DNA of 64,000 nucleotides. It comes from Spirosoma sp. 48-14 (GTDB taxonomy: Bacteria > Bacteroidota > Bacteroidia > Cytophagales > Spirosomataceae). The DNA lies in contig NZ_MKUD01000009.1 of NCBI RefSeq assembly GCF_001898575.1, positions 124,001 to 188,000 on the forward strand. Reading direction: 5' to 3'. This document shows, in pieces, positions 18,012 to 26,530 of this stretch. A model generated the notes under the pieces. The model ran no database searches and was not told the DNA's origin. It was given only the letters and a program-made list of their open reading frames with translations. Each line of letters starts with the position of its first letter. The stretch's first letter is position 1. A program made the position numbers and the translations under genes.

Positions 18012-19679
18012 ATGAACTCTGCCCGCTTACGCACGCTTCTTTTAATTGCTGCCCTCATTGCCGTCAATGTTCTGTCGGCATTTGTATTTTTTCGGATTGA
18101 TCTGACCCAGGAAAAACGGTTTACCTTATCGGAAGCCACGCAAAATCTGCTGGCTAATCTGCCCGATGATGTCCATATCGATGTATACCTCACGGGTGAT
18201 TTACCACCGGGATTTAAGCGACTAGAAAATGCCGTTCGGGAAACACTGGATGGGTTTCAGGCAGAAGCCGCCAAAACGGTTACGTATCGGTTCATTAATC
18301 CAGATGACGTTACTGCCCCAGATGCCAGAAACAAACTCATTGATAAGCTCCAGCAAAAGGGCCTACTCCCCACGAATCTGTTTGATAATGAAGGTGGTAA
18401 ACGAACCGAAAAGCTGATCTTTCCGGGTGCCATTGTTTCCTATAAAGGTCAGGAAGTAGCTGTTCAGCTCCTGAAAGGAAATAAAACGGCTTCACCGCAG
18501 GAGCAACTAAACCAATCGTATGAGGGCGTCGAATTTCAGCTGGCATCCGCCATTCGGAAGCTAAGCCAGACCAAAGAAAATCGAAAACGAGTTGGGCTGG
18601 TATTTGGGCATACACAGGTACCGCCCTCCCGCTTCTCAGACCTGCTGGCTTCTGTACAGGAAAATTACGATCTGTTTTTTGTCGATATGAATAAACCGGG
18701 ACCGGTCGAGAATGTCGATCTGCTGTTGGTCACAAAGCCTGACAAAGCATTTTCGGACGACGAAATTTTCAAACTCGATCAGTTCGTGGTAAAGGGAGGC
18801 CGCGCCCTGTTTTTTGTCGATGGGCAGCGGGTCGATAGTGTTAGCAATCAAGGTACGTATGCACAGCCCCTTAGCCTCAATCTCGACGATTTGTTCTTCC
18901 GGTGGGGAATCCGAATGAATCGGGATGTCGTGAAAGATATGTACTGCGCCCCCGTTCCATTTGATGTGGGCAATATGGGCGATAAACCCAATATTCAGCT
19001 CGTGCCATGGCGGTTTTATCCCATGCTCAACAACTTCGGCACCTCCAACAATCCAATTGTTCGCAATCTGGATGCTGTACTCGGTCGGTTTGTTAGTACC
19101 GTTGACACGGTTCATTCGGCAGGTATTCAAAAAACCCCTTTATTGCTGACATCGGCTTATACGAAGCTGCTCAAAACCCCTGCTTTAATTTCATACAACG
19201 AAGCCCGTCAGCAACCCGATCCGGCTACTTACACCGATGGCCCCCAGATTGTAGGCTGCCTGCTCGAAGGTAATTTCCAGTCGTTGTATGCCAATCGGAT
19301 TTTACCCGGCGATCCACGCGCTGCGGGTTTCAAGGCGGAAGGGGTAGCCTCGCGTGTCCTGGTTTGCTCGGATGGGGATTTAATCGTAAATGATGTCGAT
19401 TACAAACGGCAGACACCCTATCCACTTGGCTTCGACCGATACACACGTACTACATTTGCCAACAAGGATTTCGCCCTGAATGCGATTGATTATCTAATTG
19501 ATCCCAACGGGGTCATTGCCGCCCGCAACCGGGTTGTTACCCTTCGCCCGCTTGACAAAATCCAAGTCGATTCATCCCGAACTAGCTGGCAGGCCCTTAA
19601 CCTGCTGGGGCCTTTAGTTCTTTTAAGTCTTGTAGGCGTTGTATGGCAGTTTATACGACGACGAAGCTATGGTCAATAA
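18012..19679 (+). CDS. gldG: Gliding-motility ABC transporter-associated protein GldG
   Basis: 555 aa. An N-terminal membrane segment (LLLIAALIAVNVLSAFVFF) is followed by RIDLTQEKRFTLSEATQNLL, the GldG signature, a large extracytoplasmic ABC_transp_aux-type region (VGLVFGHTQVPP, DLLLVTKPDKAFSDDEIFKLDQFVVKGGRALFFVDG), and a C-terminal membrane helix (LLGPLVLLSLVGVVWQFIRRR). GldG works with GldA and GldF as an ABC-type system required for gliding in some Bacteroidota. Here no gldF precedes it, which is unusual because the two are commonly adjacent. A strong terminator follows. Confidence 0.9.
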   Translation: MNSARLRTLLLIAALIAVNVLSAFVFFRIDLTQEKRFTLSEATQNLLANLPDDVHIDVYLTGDLPPGFKRLENAVRETLDGFQAEAAKTVTYRFINPDDVTAPDARNKLIDKLQQKGLLPTNLFDNEGGKRTEKLIFPGAIVSYKGQEVAVQLLKGNKTASPQEQLNQSYEGVEFQLASAIRKLSQTKENRKRVGLVFGHTQVPPSRFSDLLASVQENYDLFFVDMNKPGPVENVDLLLVTKPDKAFSDDEIFKLDQFVVKGGRALFFVDGQRVDSVSNQGTYAQPLSLNLDDLFFRWGIRMNRDVVKDMYCAPVPFDVGNMGDKPNIQLVPWRFYPMLNNFGTSNNPIVRNLDAVLGRFVSTVDTVHSAGIQKTPLLLTSAYTKLLKTPALISYNEARQQPDPATYTDGPQIVGCLLEGNFQSLYANRILPGDPRAAGFKAEGVASRVLVCSDGDLIVNDVDYKRQTPYPLGFDRYTRTTFANKDFALNAIDYLIDPNGVIAARNRVVTLRPLDKIQVDSSRTSWQALNLLGPLVLLSLVGVVWQFIRRRSYGQ

Positions 19680-19683
19680 TCAA

Positions 19684-19715
19684 AAAAAGCGCTCTATCAC
19701 TTTAGAGCGCTTTTT
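19684..19715 (+). terminator. Intrinsic terminator after gldG
   Basis: aaaaagcgctct (19684-19695) pairs with agagcgcttttt (19704-19715) around an 8-base loop. The symmetric A and T runs mean it can also serve the convergent old-yellow-enzyme gene. Confidence 0.92.
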
Positions 19716-19737
19716 GTATAAAGATGTATGACTCTGA

Positions 19738-20844
19738 TTAGACCTGTGCTTCTGCAAGCGCTGGATAATCGATGAAGCCTTGCTCAAAGCCTTTAGGGCC
19801 GGGAGCAAAAAACGTTGACGCATCAAATTGAGCGAGCTCAGCTCCCGTTTTCAAACGTTCGACCAGGTCAGGATTGGCAATGAATGGACGCCCGAAAGCG
19901 ATCAGATCAGCTTTACCACTTTCCAGGTCATCTTCGGCCCGCTCCGTATCATAATTACCACACAGAATCAGTGTTCCCTTGAAAGCCGCGCGAATAGCAT
20001 CCACTGTTTCCTGCGGCACTGCTGGAGCGCCCTGAGATGAGTGATCTACCAGGTGTATGTACACGACACCCAGCGCCTGCAATTTATGAGCCAGGTAAAC
20101 ATATAGATCGTGCGTATCCTCAGCATGAGGCATTAGATCACCGGCAGCTCCGAAAGGCGATAATCGTACCCCTACTCGGTCGGCACCAATCGCTGCAATC
20201 GCTGCGGCCGCCACATCGAGAACAAACCGAGCCCGGTTTTCAACAGATCCTCCATATTCGTCGGTACGCTGGTTGCTACGGGCGCTCAGAAACTGTTCGA
20301 TCAGATAGCCATTGGCACCATGCAGTTCGACCCCATCAAAGCCCGCTTTTACAGCATTCTTAGCGGCCTGTGCAAACTCCTGAATGGCCGACTGAACATC
20401 TTCACTGGTCATTTCACGCGGGGTTGCATTCGGCACCAGCCCTTCGGTATCCGTCCAGATACTACCAGCCGCAGCAATGGCCGAAGGGGCTACAACCTCA
20501 GCTCCTGAAGGCATATTAGCCGGATGTGAAATCCGCCCTGTATGCATCAGCTGGACAAAAATTCGGCTTCCTTTATCATGAACTGCCGTAGTTACTTTCT
20601 TCCAGCCTTCCACCTGCTCAGCACTGTAAATACCTGGTATTCGGGCGTACCCTAGCCCATTGGGCGAAGGAGCCGTTCCTTCGGTAATGATCAAGCCTGC
20701 CGTAGCTCGTTGTGCATAATATTCGGCGATCATATCATTTGGAATATTTCCCAACGCTCGGCTGCGGGTCATGGGAGCCATGACGACGTGATTCTGAAGG
20801 GTTAATGTACCAAGTTTAGTTTCTGAGAACAGTTTCTGTGCCAT
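19738..20844 (-). CDS. Old yellow enzyme family alkene reductase (NemA-like)
   Basis: 368 aa FMN-dependent TIM-barrel enzyme. MAPMTRSRA near 22-30 carries the flavin-contacting Thr at 26. H175 and N178 in ELHGANGYL hold the substrate carbonyl, and SARSNQRTDEYGGS follows as usual. NemA-like enzymes reduce electrophilic enones, maleimides and nitro compounds with NAD(P)H. The divergently placed palindrome upstream and the ArsR-type regulator gene 105 bases away on the same strand suggest induction by electrophiles. Confidence 0.93.
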   Translation of the reverse strand: MAQKLFSETKLGTLTLQNHVVMAPMTRSRALGNIPNDMIAEYYAQRATAGLIITEGTAPSPNGLGYARIPGIYSAEQVEGWKKVTTAVHDKGSRIFVQLMHTGRISHPANMPSGAEVVAPSAIAAAGSIWTDTEGLVPNATPREMTSEDVQSAIQEFAQAAKNAVKAGFDGVELHGANGYLIEQFLSARSNQRTDEYGGSVENRARFVLDVAAAAIAAIGADRVGVRLSPFGAAGDLMPHAEDTHDLYVYLAHKLQALGVVYIHLVDHSSQGAPAVPQETVDAIRAAFKGTLILCGNYDTERAEDDLESGKADLIAFGRPFIANPDLVERLKTGAELAQFDASTFFAPGPKGFEQGFIDYPALAEAQV

Positions 20845-20916
20845 TGTCTGACTGCTTTTTAGTAATAAGATTAGAGTGGGTTTTATTGAATCCTCCTATC
20901 TCTAACACATCCATAT

Positions 20917-20932
20917 ATTCAAAAGTTTGGAT
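20917..20932. promoter_or_regulatory. Possible ArsR-type operator palindrome
   Basis: The 16 bases form an imperfect palindrome (attcaaaa/gtttggat, six of eight positions paired), flanked by further symmetric bases. They lie between the ArsR gene and the reductase gene it precedes. Confidence 0.4.
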
Positions 20933-20948
20933 GGATTGATTAAAATTT

Positions 20949-21224
20949 TTAGCCTAATCCATCCAGAAAAATCGTCAATTGCTGAATCGCATCTTTGTTT
21001 AAACGGAGATGTATATTACGACCATCTTTCGACGAGCTAACTAAGCCACTGTCAATCAACTGCTTAATGTGATGCGAAACGCAAGGCTGCGAAAGCCCTA
21101 CCAATTCCATCACTTCGGCATTGGTCAACGTTTCTTTTTTAGCCAGCTCAACCAGAATTGACAACCGGGATTTGTCGGCCATAGCCCCCGTCGCCTTCTC
21201 AATAAATTTACAGTCCATGGCCAT
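20949..21224 (-). CDS. ArsR family HTH transcriptional regulator
   Basis: About 91 aa from the ATG at 21224 (a second ATG lies six bases on, at 21218). The winged helix reads ADKSRLSILVELAKKETLTNAEVMELVGLSQPCVSHHIKQLIDSGLVSSSKDGR, a textbook ArsR HTH with recognition helix SQPCVSHHIKQL. A Cys lies in the recognition helix and another near the N-terminus (MDCKF), so thiol-based sensing is possible. It is upstream of the old yellow enzyme on the same strand with a palindrome between them, and probably represses that gene. Confidence 0.92.
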   Translation of the reverse strand: MAMDCKFIEKATGAMADKSRLSILVELAKKETLTNAEVMELVGLSQPCVSHHIKQLIDSGLVSSSKDGRNIHLRLNKDAIQQLTIFLDGLG

Positions 21225-21351
21225 TTGTGAAATGTATGCAATCAATAATTCGTCTCTATAAAGTTAACAAAATTTACAGTGGTATCGTGCCAAAGGTCGC
21301 CCTCAAGCCTTACTGATCGGTCGTTCACCTGCTTAGCGAACTAGTCTGTTT

Positions 21352-23016
21352 CTACTCAACCGAGAATTTTAGCAGCCACTGCGTCACGGTGGCGTTGGTC
21401 AGGTTGAAAATAAGATTGGGGAATAAGCCTAACAGAAGTGCCAGGACCGCCAGCGGAATCAGCATTAATTTTTCACGAGCGGTTAAATCCGTCAGCACCG
21501 TTGTAGCCTCATGACGAGACCAGTATGGCCCAAAGAACATACGCTGTAATGTCCAAAGAAAATAAGCAGCCGCCAGCAAAACGCCCGTTGTAGCTACAAC
21601 GGTAAGCCAGCCTGCCAGCCATCGGGACTGAAAACTTCCCATAAGCGTGAATAATTCACCCACAAAACCCGAGAATCCAGGTAGCCCTAACGACGCAAAG
21701 AAGGCGATGGCAGTCAGGGTTGTATAGCGTGGCATAGGCTTCATCAGGCCACGATAGGAATCGATTCGGCGGTCGTGGGTCCGATCATAAACTACACCCG
21801 CAATCAGGAATAGCATGGCCGATAATACCCCGTGGCTTACCATCTGATAAATGGCGCCATTAATCCCTTCGGCCGTTAGCGAGGCTATCCCCAGTAACAC
21901 AAACCCCATGTGGGATACCGATGAGTAGGCAATCATTTTCTTGAGATCGGCCTGCGCCAGCGCGTTAAGACCGCCGTATACAATCGATAACACGCCCAGG
22001 CCAGCCAAAATCTGCGTATAATTGACCGCTCCATCGGGAAAGAAATCCCATGCGATTCGCAGGAAACCGTATCCGCCAATTTTGAGCAGAACGCCTGCCA
22101 GCACAACCGATACAGGTGTAGGAGCCTCTACGTGTGCCTCAGGCAACCAGGTATGTAGAGGAACAATGGGTAGCTTAATGGCAAACCCAATAAAAATTGC
22201 CCAGAACGCCAGTTGCCTTGCCGAAAAGCCCCAGACAATCAATTGAGAAGCCGGATTCAGTAGCGCATTAGGCAAGTAGTTGTTGCTATCTGACAGATAA
22301 CGCATCGTAAACGTATGAACGATCTGGGCAGAATTCAACTGACCACTTTGCAACGCACTCTGAATGCTTCGCATAAGCTCATCCGTTACAGCCGAAGGGT
22401 CAGGAATCAGCCCCGCTGTAATGGCGGTACTCACCGGGTCCATGACCGACAGAGACAGCCCAATCATGACCAGCAAAATCAAGAGCGACCCAAACAGGGT
22501 GTACAGAAAAAATTTGATGGATGCATATTCCCGTCGTGGTCCACCCCATAGGCCAATCAGGAAATACATAGGCAGGAGCATGAACTCAAAAAACAGGAAA
22601 AAGAGGAAGAAATCCAGCGCGACAAAGCAGCCCATCACCGTGCCTGTCAGAAGCAAATACAAGGAATAGTAAGCTCTCAGCCGATGCGTCATTGTCCAGG
22701 ATGCCCCAACGCCGATCAACATGACCACCGCTGATAGAATAACCAGCGGCAAGCTAATGCCATCGATTCCAAGCAGATAGTCGATTGACACAATACCCAG
22801 ATTACCAAGCGGCAATGTAATCCAGTTAACCTGTTCTACCAGTTGGTAATCGTCGATGGCCTGATTGAACTCCCGATAAGCTACCACTGATAGCATTACT
22901 TCGGCCAGTGTAATCACAAAGGCAATCCAGCGAAATTGAATGACCTGACTCTCAGGAAGCAACGCTATAACCAGAGCACCAAGTAAGGGTAGAAAAATAA
23001 GTAACGAAAGAATCAT
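21352..23016 (-). CDS. nuoM: NADH-quinone oxidoreductase subunit M
   Basis: 554 aa integral membrane antiporter-like subunit of complex I. GLWGGPRREYASIKFFLYTLFGSLLILL (about 156-183) and KLPIVPLHTWLPEAHVEAPTPVSVVLAGVLLKIGGYG are conserved proton-channel segments, with K and E residues on broken helices. A long hydrophilic insert lies at about residues 190-260, longer than I expect for NuoM. It is the last complex I gene of this cluster: no nuoN follows. Confidence 0.95.
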   Translation of the reverse strand: MILSLLIFLPLLGALVIALLPESQVIQFRWIAFVITLAEVMLSVVAYREFNQAIDDYQLVEQVNWITLPLGNLGIVSIDYLLGIDGISLPLVILSAVVMLIGVGASWTMTHRLRAYYSLYLLLTGTVMGCFVALDFFLFFLFFEFMLLPMYFLIGLWGGPRREYASIKFFLYTLFGSLLILLVMIGLSLSVMDPVSTAITAGLIPDPSAVTDELMRSIQSALQSGQLNSAQIVHTFTMRYLSDSNNYLPNALLNPASQLIVWGFSARQLAFWAIFIGFAIKLPIVPLHTWLPEAHVEAPTPVSVVLAGVLLKIGGYGFLRIAWDFFPDGAVNYTQILAGLGVLSIVYGGLNALAQADLKKMIAYSSVSHMGFVLLGIASLTAEGINGAIYQMVSHGVLSAMLFLIAGVVYDRTHDRRIDSYRGLMKPMPRYTTLTAIAFFASLGLPGFSGFVGELFTLMGSFQSRWLAGWLTVVATTGVLLAAAYFLWTLQRMFFGPYWSRHEATTVLTDLTAREKLMLIPLAVLALLLGLFPNLIFNLTNATVTQWLLKFSVE

Positions 23017-23049
23017 AAGTTGTCAGGGACACATTCTCTATAGCCCCCA

Positions 23050-24960
23050 CTAGTAAAGCAACCACCAAAGAACCAACACTAAACCAACTACAGTTACCGT
23101 AATATAGGATTGCACCCGGCCATTTTGCACAGATCGTGTCATTTGCCCTAATAAACTGGCTAACCAGGCTGCCCCGTTTACAATACCATCGATTACCAGC
23201 CGATCGAGTGTGCGCACAATATAAGCCAGTACTACCAGGGAAACACCCAGTTTATTCACCGCCCCATCGACCAAACGCCTATCGGCCCGGCTCAGAAGAT
23301 TCGCCAGCTTTTGTGTTGGGTTTATTACCAGGTGCTGAAACAGGACATCTAAAAAACCATACTCAAGCGAGAGCCGGACAGCCAGTGTTTCCGTACGAGG
23401 ATCTTTCATACGAAAGCCGGCCCATCCTCCCACTGCAATCAGCCCGATTGACACGGGTGCCAACCACCAAAAATGGCTTTCTGACGTTGCAGGCAGGACG
23501 CAGAAAAACCAGCTCCCATGTACCGAAAGTGGATTGATCGAAAACCAAAAACCAATCGACAAAACGGCCAATACCACCATGGGGCCACGCATCAGCCAGT
23601 CAGGTTCATGCGTTTGTTCTAATGAAATATGCCTGTTCCGGTAGTTCCCGAAGAAAACAAGTCGCCATTGCCTCGCCATATACAGCATGGTCAACCCTGA
23701 CGATAAGAGCAATAGTATGGGGATTATACTGGCAAGCCCACTAGTCTGTTGATTCGCCCAATCGAATGCCCCGCCTAAAATGGCTTCTTTCGACAGAAAA
23801 CCCGACAGAAATGGAACACCTGCCAACGCTGCTGCACAGAGTGTATAACTCCAAAAGGTTATAGGCAACGCTTGGCGTAGCCCACCCATATGCCGCATAT
23901 CCTGCGTGTGAACAGCATGAATAACCGCACCTGCACTTAAAAAAAGCCCAGCTTTAAAAAAGGCATGGGTCAGTAAATGGAACATGGCCCCACTCACATT
24001 ACCGGTTCCCATAGCCGCTACCATCAGCCCTAATTGTGAAACTGTCGAAAACGCCAGTACCTTCTTGATATCCGTCTGAAAGAGGGCCGAATACCCACCC
24101 CATACAGTCGTAATGGTTCCGATTAAGGCAACTACTACCAACGCATCGGGCGATAGCAACGGGTGAATCCGGGCAAGCAGAAAAATCCCGGCTGCTACCA
24201 TCGTAGCGGCATGCAGCAAGGCCGATACAGGCGTAGGCCCTTCCATAGCATCGGGAAGCCAGGTCAGTAAGGGAAACTGAGCCGATTTCCCCATACAGCC
24301 CATAAACAGGCAAAGTCCCAACACCGTTGGTAATGTAACGCCCGCTCCGGCAGTATTGAATGCCGAAAAATCGAGCGTTCTGAAGAAGTAATACGTCAGA
24401 AAAATACCGATCAGAAATCCAGCATCGCCAACGCGGTTCATCAGAAAGGCTTTTTTCGCAGCCTTTGACGCAGCTGGCCGTTCGGCATAAAATCCGATGA
24501 GCAGGTAGGAAGCCAGCCCCACCAGCTCCCAGAAAGCATACATCACCAGCAGATTTCCGGCCAATACTATCCCCAGCATTGCGCCGACAAATAATTGTAG
24601 GTACGCGAAATAACGCCGGAGACGGGGTTCGTCATGGAGATAGGCAACCGAATAAATCTGTACCAGCAGCGCTACAAAGTGCACCAGAACAAGCATCAGA
24701 GCCGATAGTGAATCAAGCCTGAAGCTAGCCGAAAACAACGTACCCGACAGGTTCGCCCATGCCGCCTGAATCGTAAGTGGCTGATCCGGTACATGCAGGG
24801 CCAGAACGATGGATAAACCCAATCCTAAACCTGTTATCAGACTAGCTAACAACGCAGATACCCGACGACTTGCTACAGCCAACGCCAGAAACCCAACAAA
24901 AGGAAGGCCTAGTAGAACGGTAGTTAGTAACGATAATGACAAAGGTGTATGGACGGGCAT
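23050..24960 (-). CDS. nuoL: NADH-quinone oxidoreductase subunit L
   Basis: About 636 aa from the ATG at 24960. The antiporter-like core includes SVAYLHDEPRLRRYFAYLQLFVGAMLGIVLAGNLLVMYAFWELVGLASYLLIGFY and SAQFPLLTWLPDAMEGPTPVSALLHAATMVAAGIFLLARIHPLL, with the usual pumping Lys and Glu residues. The C-terminal region contains the long lateral helix and a last membrane helix (VTVVGLVLVLWWLLY). It precedes nuoM by 33 bases and follows the oxygenase gene. Confidence 0.96.
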   Translation of the reverse strand: MPVHTPLSLSLLTTVLLGLPFVGFLALAVASRRVSALLASLITGLGLGLSIVLALHVPDQPLTIQAAWANLSGTLFSASFRLDSLSALMLVLVHFVALLVQIYSVAYLHDEPRLRRYFAYLQLFVGAMLGIVLAGNLLVMYAFWELVGLASYLLIGFYAERPAASKAAKKAFLMNRVGDAGFLIGIFLTYYFFRTLDFSAFNTAGAGVTLPTVLGLCLFMGCMGKSAQFPLLTWLPDAMEGPTPVSALLHAATMVAAGIFLLARIHPLLSPDALVVVALIGTITTVWGGYSALFQTDIKKVLAFSTVSQLGLMVAAMGTGNVSGAMFHLLTHAFFKAGLFLSAGAVIHAVHTQDMRHMGGLRQALPITFWSYTLCAAALAGVPFLSGFLSKEAILGGAFDWANQQTSGLASIIPILLLLSSGLTMLYMARQWRLVFFGNYRNRHISLEQTHEPDWLMRGPMVVLAVLSIGFWFSINPLSVHGSWFFCVLPATSESHFWWLAPVSIGLIAVGGWAGFRMKDPRTETLAVRLSLEYGFLDVLFQHLVINPTQKLANLLSRADRRLVDGAVNKLGVSLVVLAYIVRTLDRLVIDGIVNGAAWLASLLGQMTRSVQNGRVQSYITVTVVGLVLVLWWLLY

Positions 24961-25021
24961 CCGTATTCGGTCAGAATTGGCCGCAAATATCCCTATTATC
25001 CGGTGGGGATGCAAATAGCTT

Positions 25022-25630
25022 TTATCCCGTTTTCAACCAGCCCGTTATACTCAGCCGTTCGCGGGTGGCCGGAAGCACTTCATGCTCTAAGCGTCCACTT
25101 TCAAAGCAAACCAGTCGTCCGCCTAACGGACTAACCGTAATTTGGCGTTCGGATTGGCCCTCGGCTTCTGGCAGATAGATTGCCAGTTGCCCGCCATCGG
25201 TTTCCTGCCAATCGGAATTGAGGTAGCAAATGACGGATAATTTCCGGCGCGAGTCGCTGCGAAACTGATCCAGATGCCGTTTATAGAACGTACCTGGCGG
25301 ATACACGGCATAATGAAACTCGTACTCTCGTAAGCCTAAATAACACGTCTGGTTTACATACGCTACAAACTCGTTGATTCGCTGTAAAAAGGCCGTTTCC
25401 TCAGGCGTAGCCGACGCTTCATCCAGCCAAAGTATTTCGTCGCCCCGGATCGTATGTTGAACCATTTTCTGCTGGTTACCAATACCAGCAGCCCGAAACT
25501 GGCCCGCTCCCCGGTGCTCACGCAAGCGACTGGCCAGGGCTGTAACTTCTTCGGGTGTTAGAAAATTATCGGCAATACCATACCCTTCGGACACAATACC
25601 ATCGATAACTGATTCAAAAACTGTATTCAT
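25022..25630 (-). CDS. 2-oxoglutarate/Fe(II) oxygenase (prolyl 4-hydroxylase-like) inside the nuo cluster
   Basis: 202 aa. The double-stranded beta-helix carries the iron triad HLDQF (about 118-122), HEV near 183 and a following Arg in RERLSITGW that binds 2-oxoglutarate. YAVYPPGTFYKRHLDQFRSDSRRKLSVICYLNSDW is typical of the P4H-like 2OG-FeII oxygenases found in bacteria. It would hydroxylate a protein residue. It lies between nuoK and nuoL on the same strand with short gaps, so it is expressed with complex I genes, but a specific substrate is not shown. Confidence 0.88.
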   Translation of the reverse strand: MNTVFESVIDGIVSEGYGIADNFLTPEEVTALASRLREHRGAGQFRAAGIGNQQKMVQHTIRGDEILWLDEASATPEETAFLQRINEFVAYVNQTCYLGLREYEFHYAVYPPGTFYKRHLDQFRSDSRRKLSVICYLNSDWQETDGGQLAIYLPEAEGQSERQITVSPLGGRLVCFESGRLEHEVLPATRERLSITGWLKTG

Positions 25631-25669
25631 ATGCCAGGACCTTTCCGGTTTCGAACCCTACCAGGTCTG

Positions 25670-25981
25670 TTACTGTTTCAGTTCGTTAAGTTCATCCAGT
25701 TGCGCCGTCCGGAAATGGCGATACACCTGCAACACAATGGCCAGCGCAACAGCCGATTCTGCGGCAGCCACAACCATCACAAATAGAGCCAGCATCTGCC
25801 CCTGTAATCGATCGGGGTCATATTGGCTAAAGGCTACCAGATTGATATTGACGGCATTCAACATCAACTCAATACCCATTAATACAACAATGGCGTGACG
25901 CTTAAGCAGCACAACCGCAAGCCCAATGCTGAACAAGGCGGCACCAACAATCAGAAACAGATGACTATCAACGGGCTGCAT
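25670..25981 (-). CDS. nuoK: NADH-quinone oxidoreductase subunit K
   Basis: 103 aa with three membrane helices, the normal size. GIELMLNAVNINLVAFS (about 36-52) holds the conserved Glu residues of helix TM2 in the proton path. The start overlaps the 3' end of nuoJ by 14 bases. Confidence 0.96.
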   Translation of the reverse strand: MQPVDSHLFLIVGAALFSIGLAVVLLKRHAIVVLMGIELMLNAVNINLVAFSQYDPDRLQGQMLALFVMVVAAAESAVALAIVLQVYRHFRTAQLDELNELKQ

Positions 25982-26516
25982 TTCGAAATGATTTAGCTAA
26001 TGGCGATGCTAGGTAGGTTGCGCCTACCAGAGCGGCTAACAACAGTATTCCGACTATTTCAAACGGTAATACATATTCGGTCATGAGTTGTCGACCAATG
26101 GTATTTACGGTGCTCTGCCACCCAACCGGCTGATTTAATAAGGCAAAATTTGCCCTGGCCAGCAACGTAAATAGAGCCACAAACAAACTTCCGGCTACCA
26201 AGGCACTAATCACCCAACCTGTAGAACGATTCTGGGAGGCAATTCGATTAGGCTGCTGGTTACTGGCATCGGCAGCAGGATCGGTTTTATTCGTGAGCAT
26301 CACCCCAAAAATCACCAGCACCAATACTCCCCCAACATAAATCATGAGTTGAGCTATTGCCAGAAAGTCGGCACTTGCCAGGACAAACAAACCTGCTACG
26401 CCCAATAGGGTCAGCAGCAAAAAAAACGCAGCATAGATTACATTGCGGGTAAACAGCACCGCCAGACCTCCCGAGAGACTAAGTGCGGCAAACATATAAA
26501 AAGCAACCTGAATCAC
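25968..26516 (-). CDS. nuoJ: NADH-quinone oxidoreductase subunit J
   Basis: 182 aa with five predicted helices. The start is a GTG at 26516, and an ATG at 26495 is possible. LASADFLAIAQLMIYVGGVLVLVIFGVML (about 46-74) is the conserved TM3 block with the pi-bulge. A long polar loop (about 76-98) separates TM3 and TM4. It lies 14 bases after nuoI and overlaps nuoK by 14. Confidence 0.94.
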   Translation of the reverse strand: MIQVAFYMFAALSLSGGLAVLFTRNVIYAAFFLLLTLLGVAGLFVLASADFLAIAQLMIYVGGVLVLVIFGVMLTNKTDPAADASNQQPNRIASQNRSTGWVISALVAGSLFVALFTLLARANFALLNQPVGWQSTVNTIGRQLMTEYVLPFEIVGILLLAALVGATYLASPLAKSFRNAAR

Positions 26517-26530
26517 TGAATTAGCTGGTT

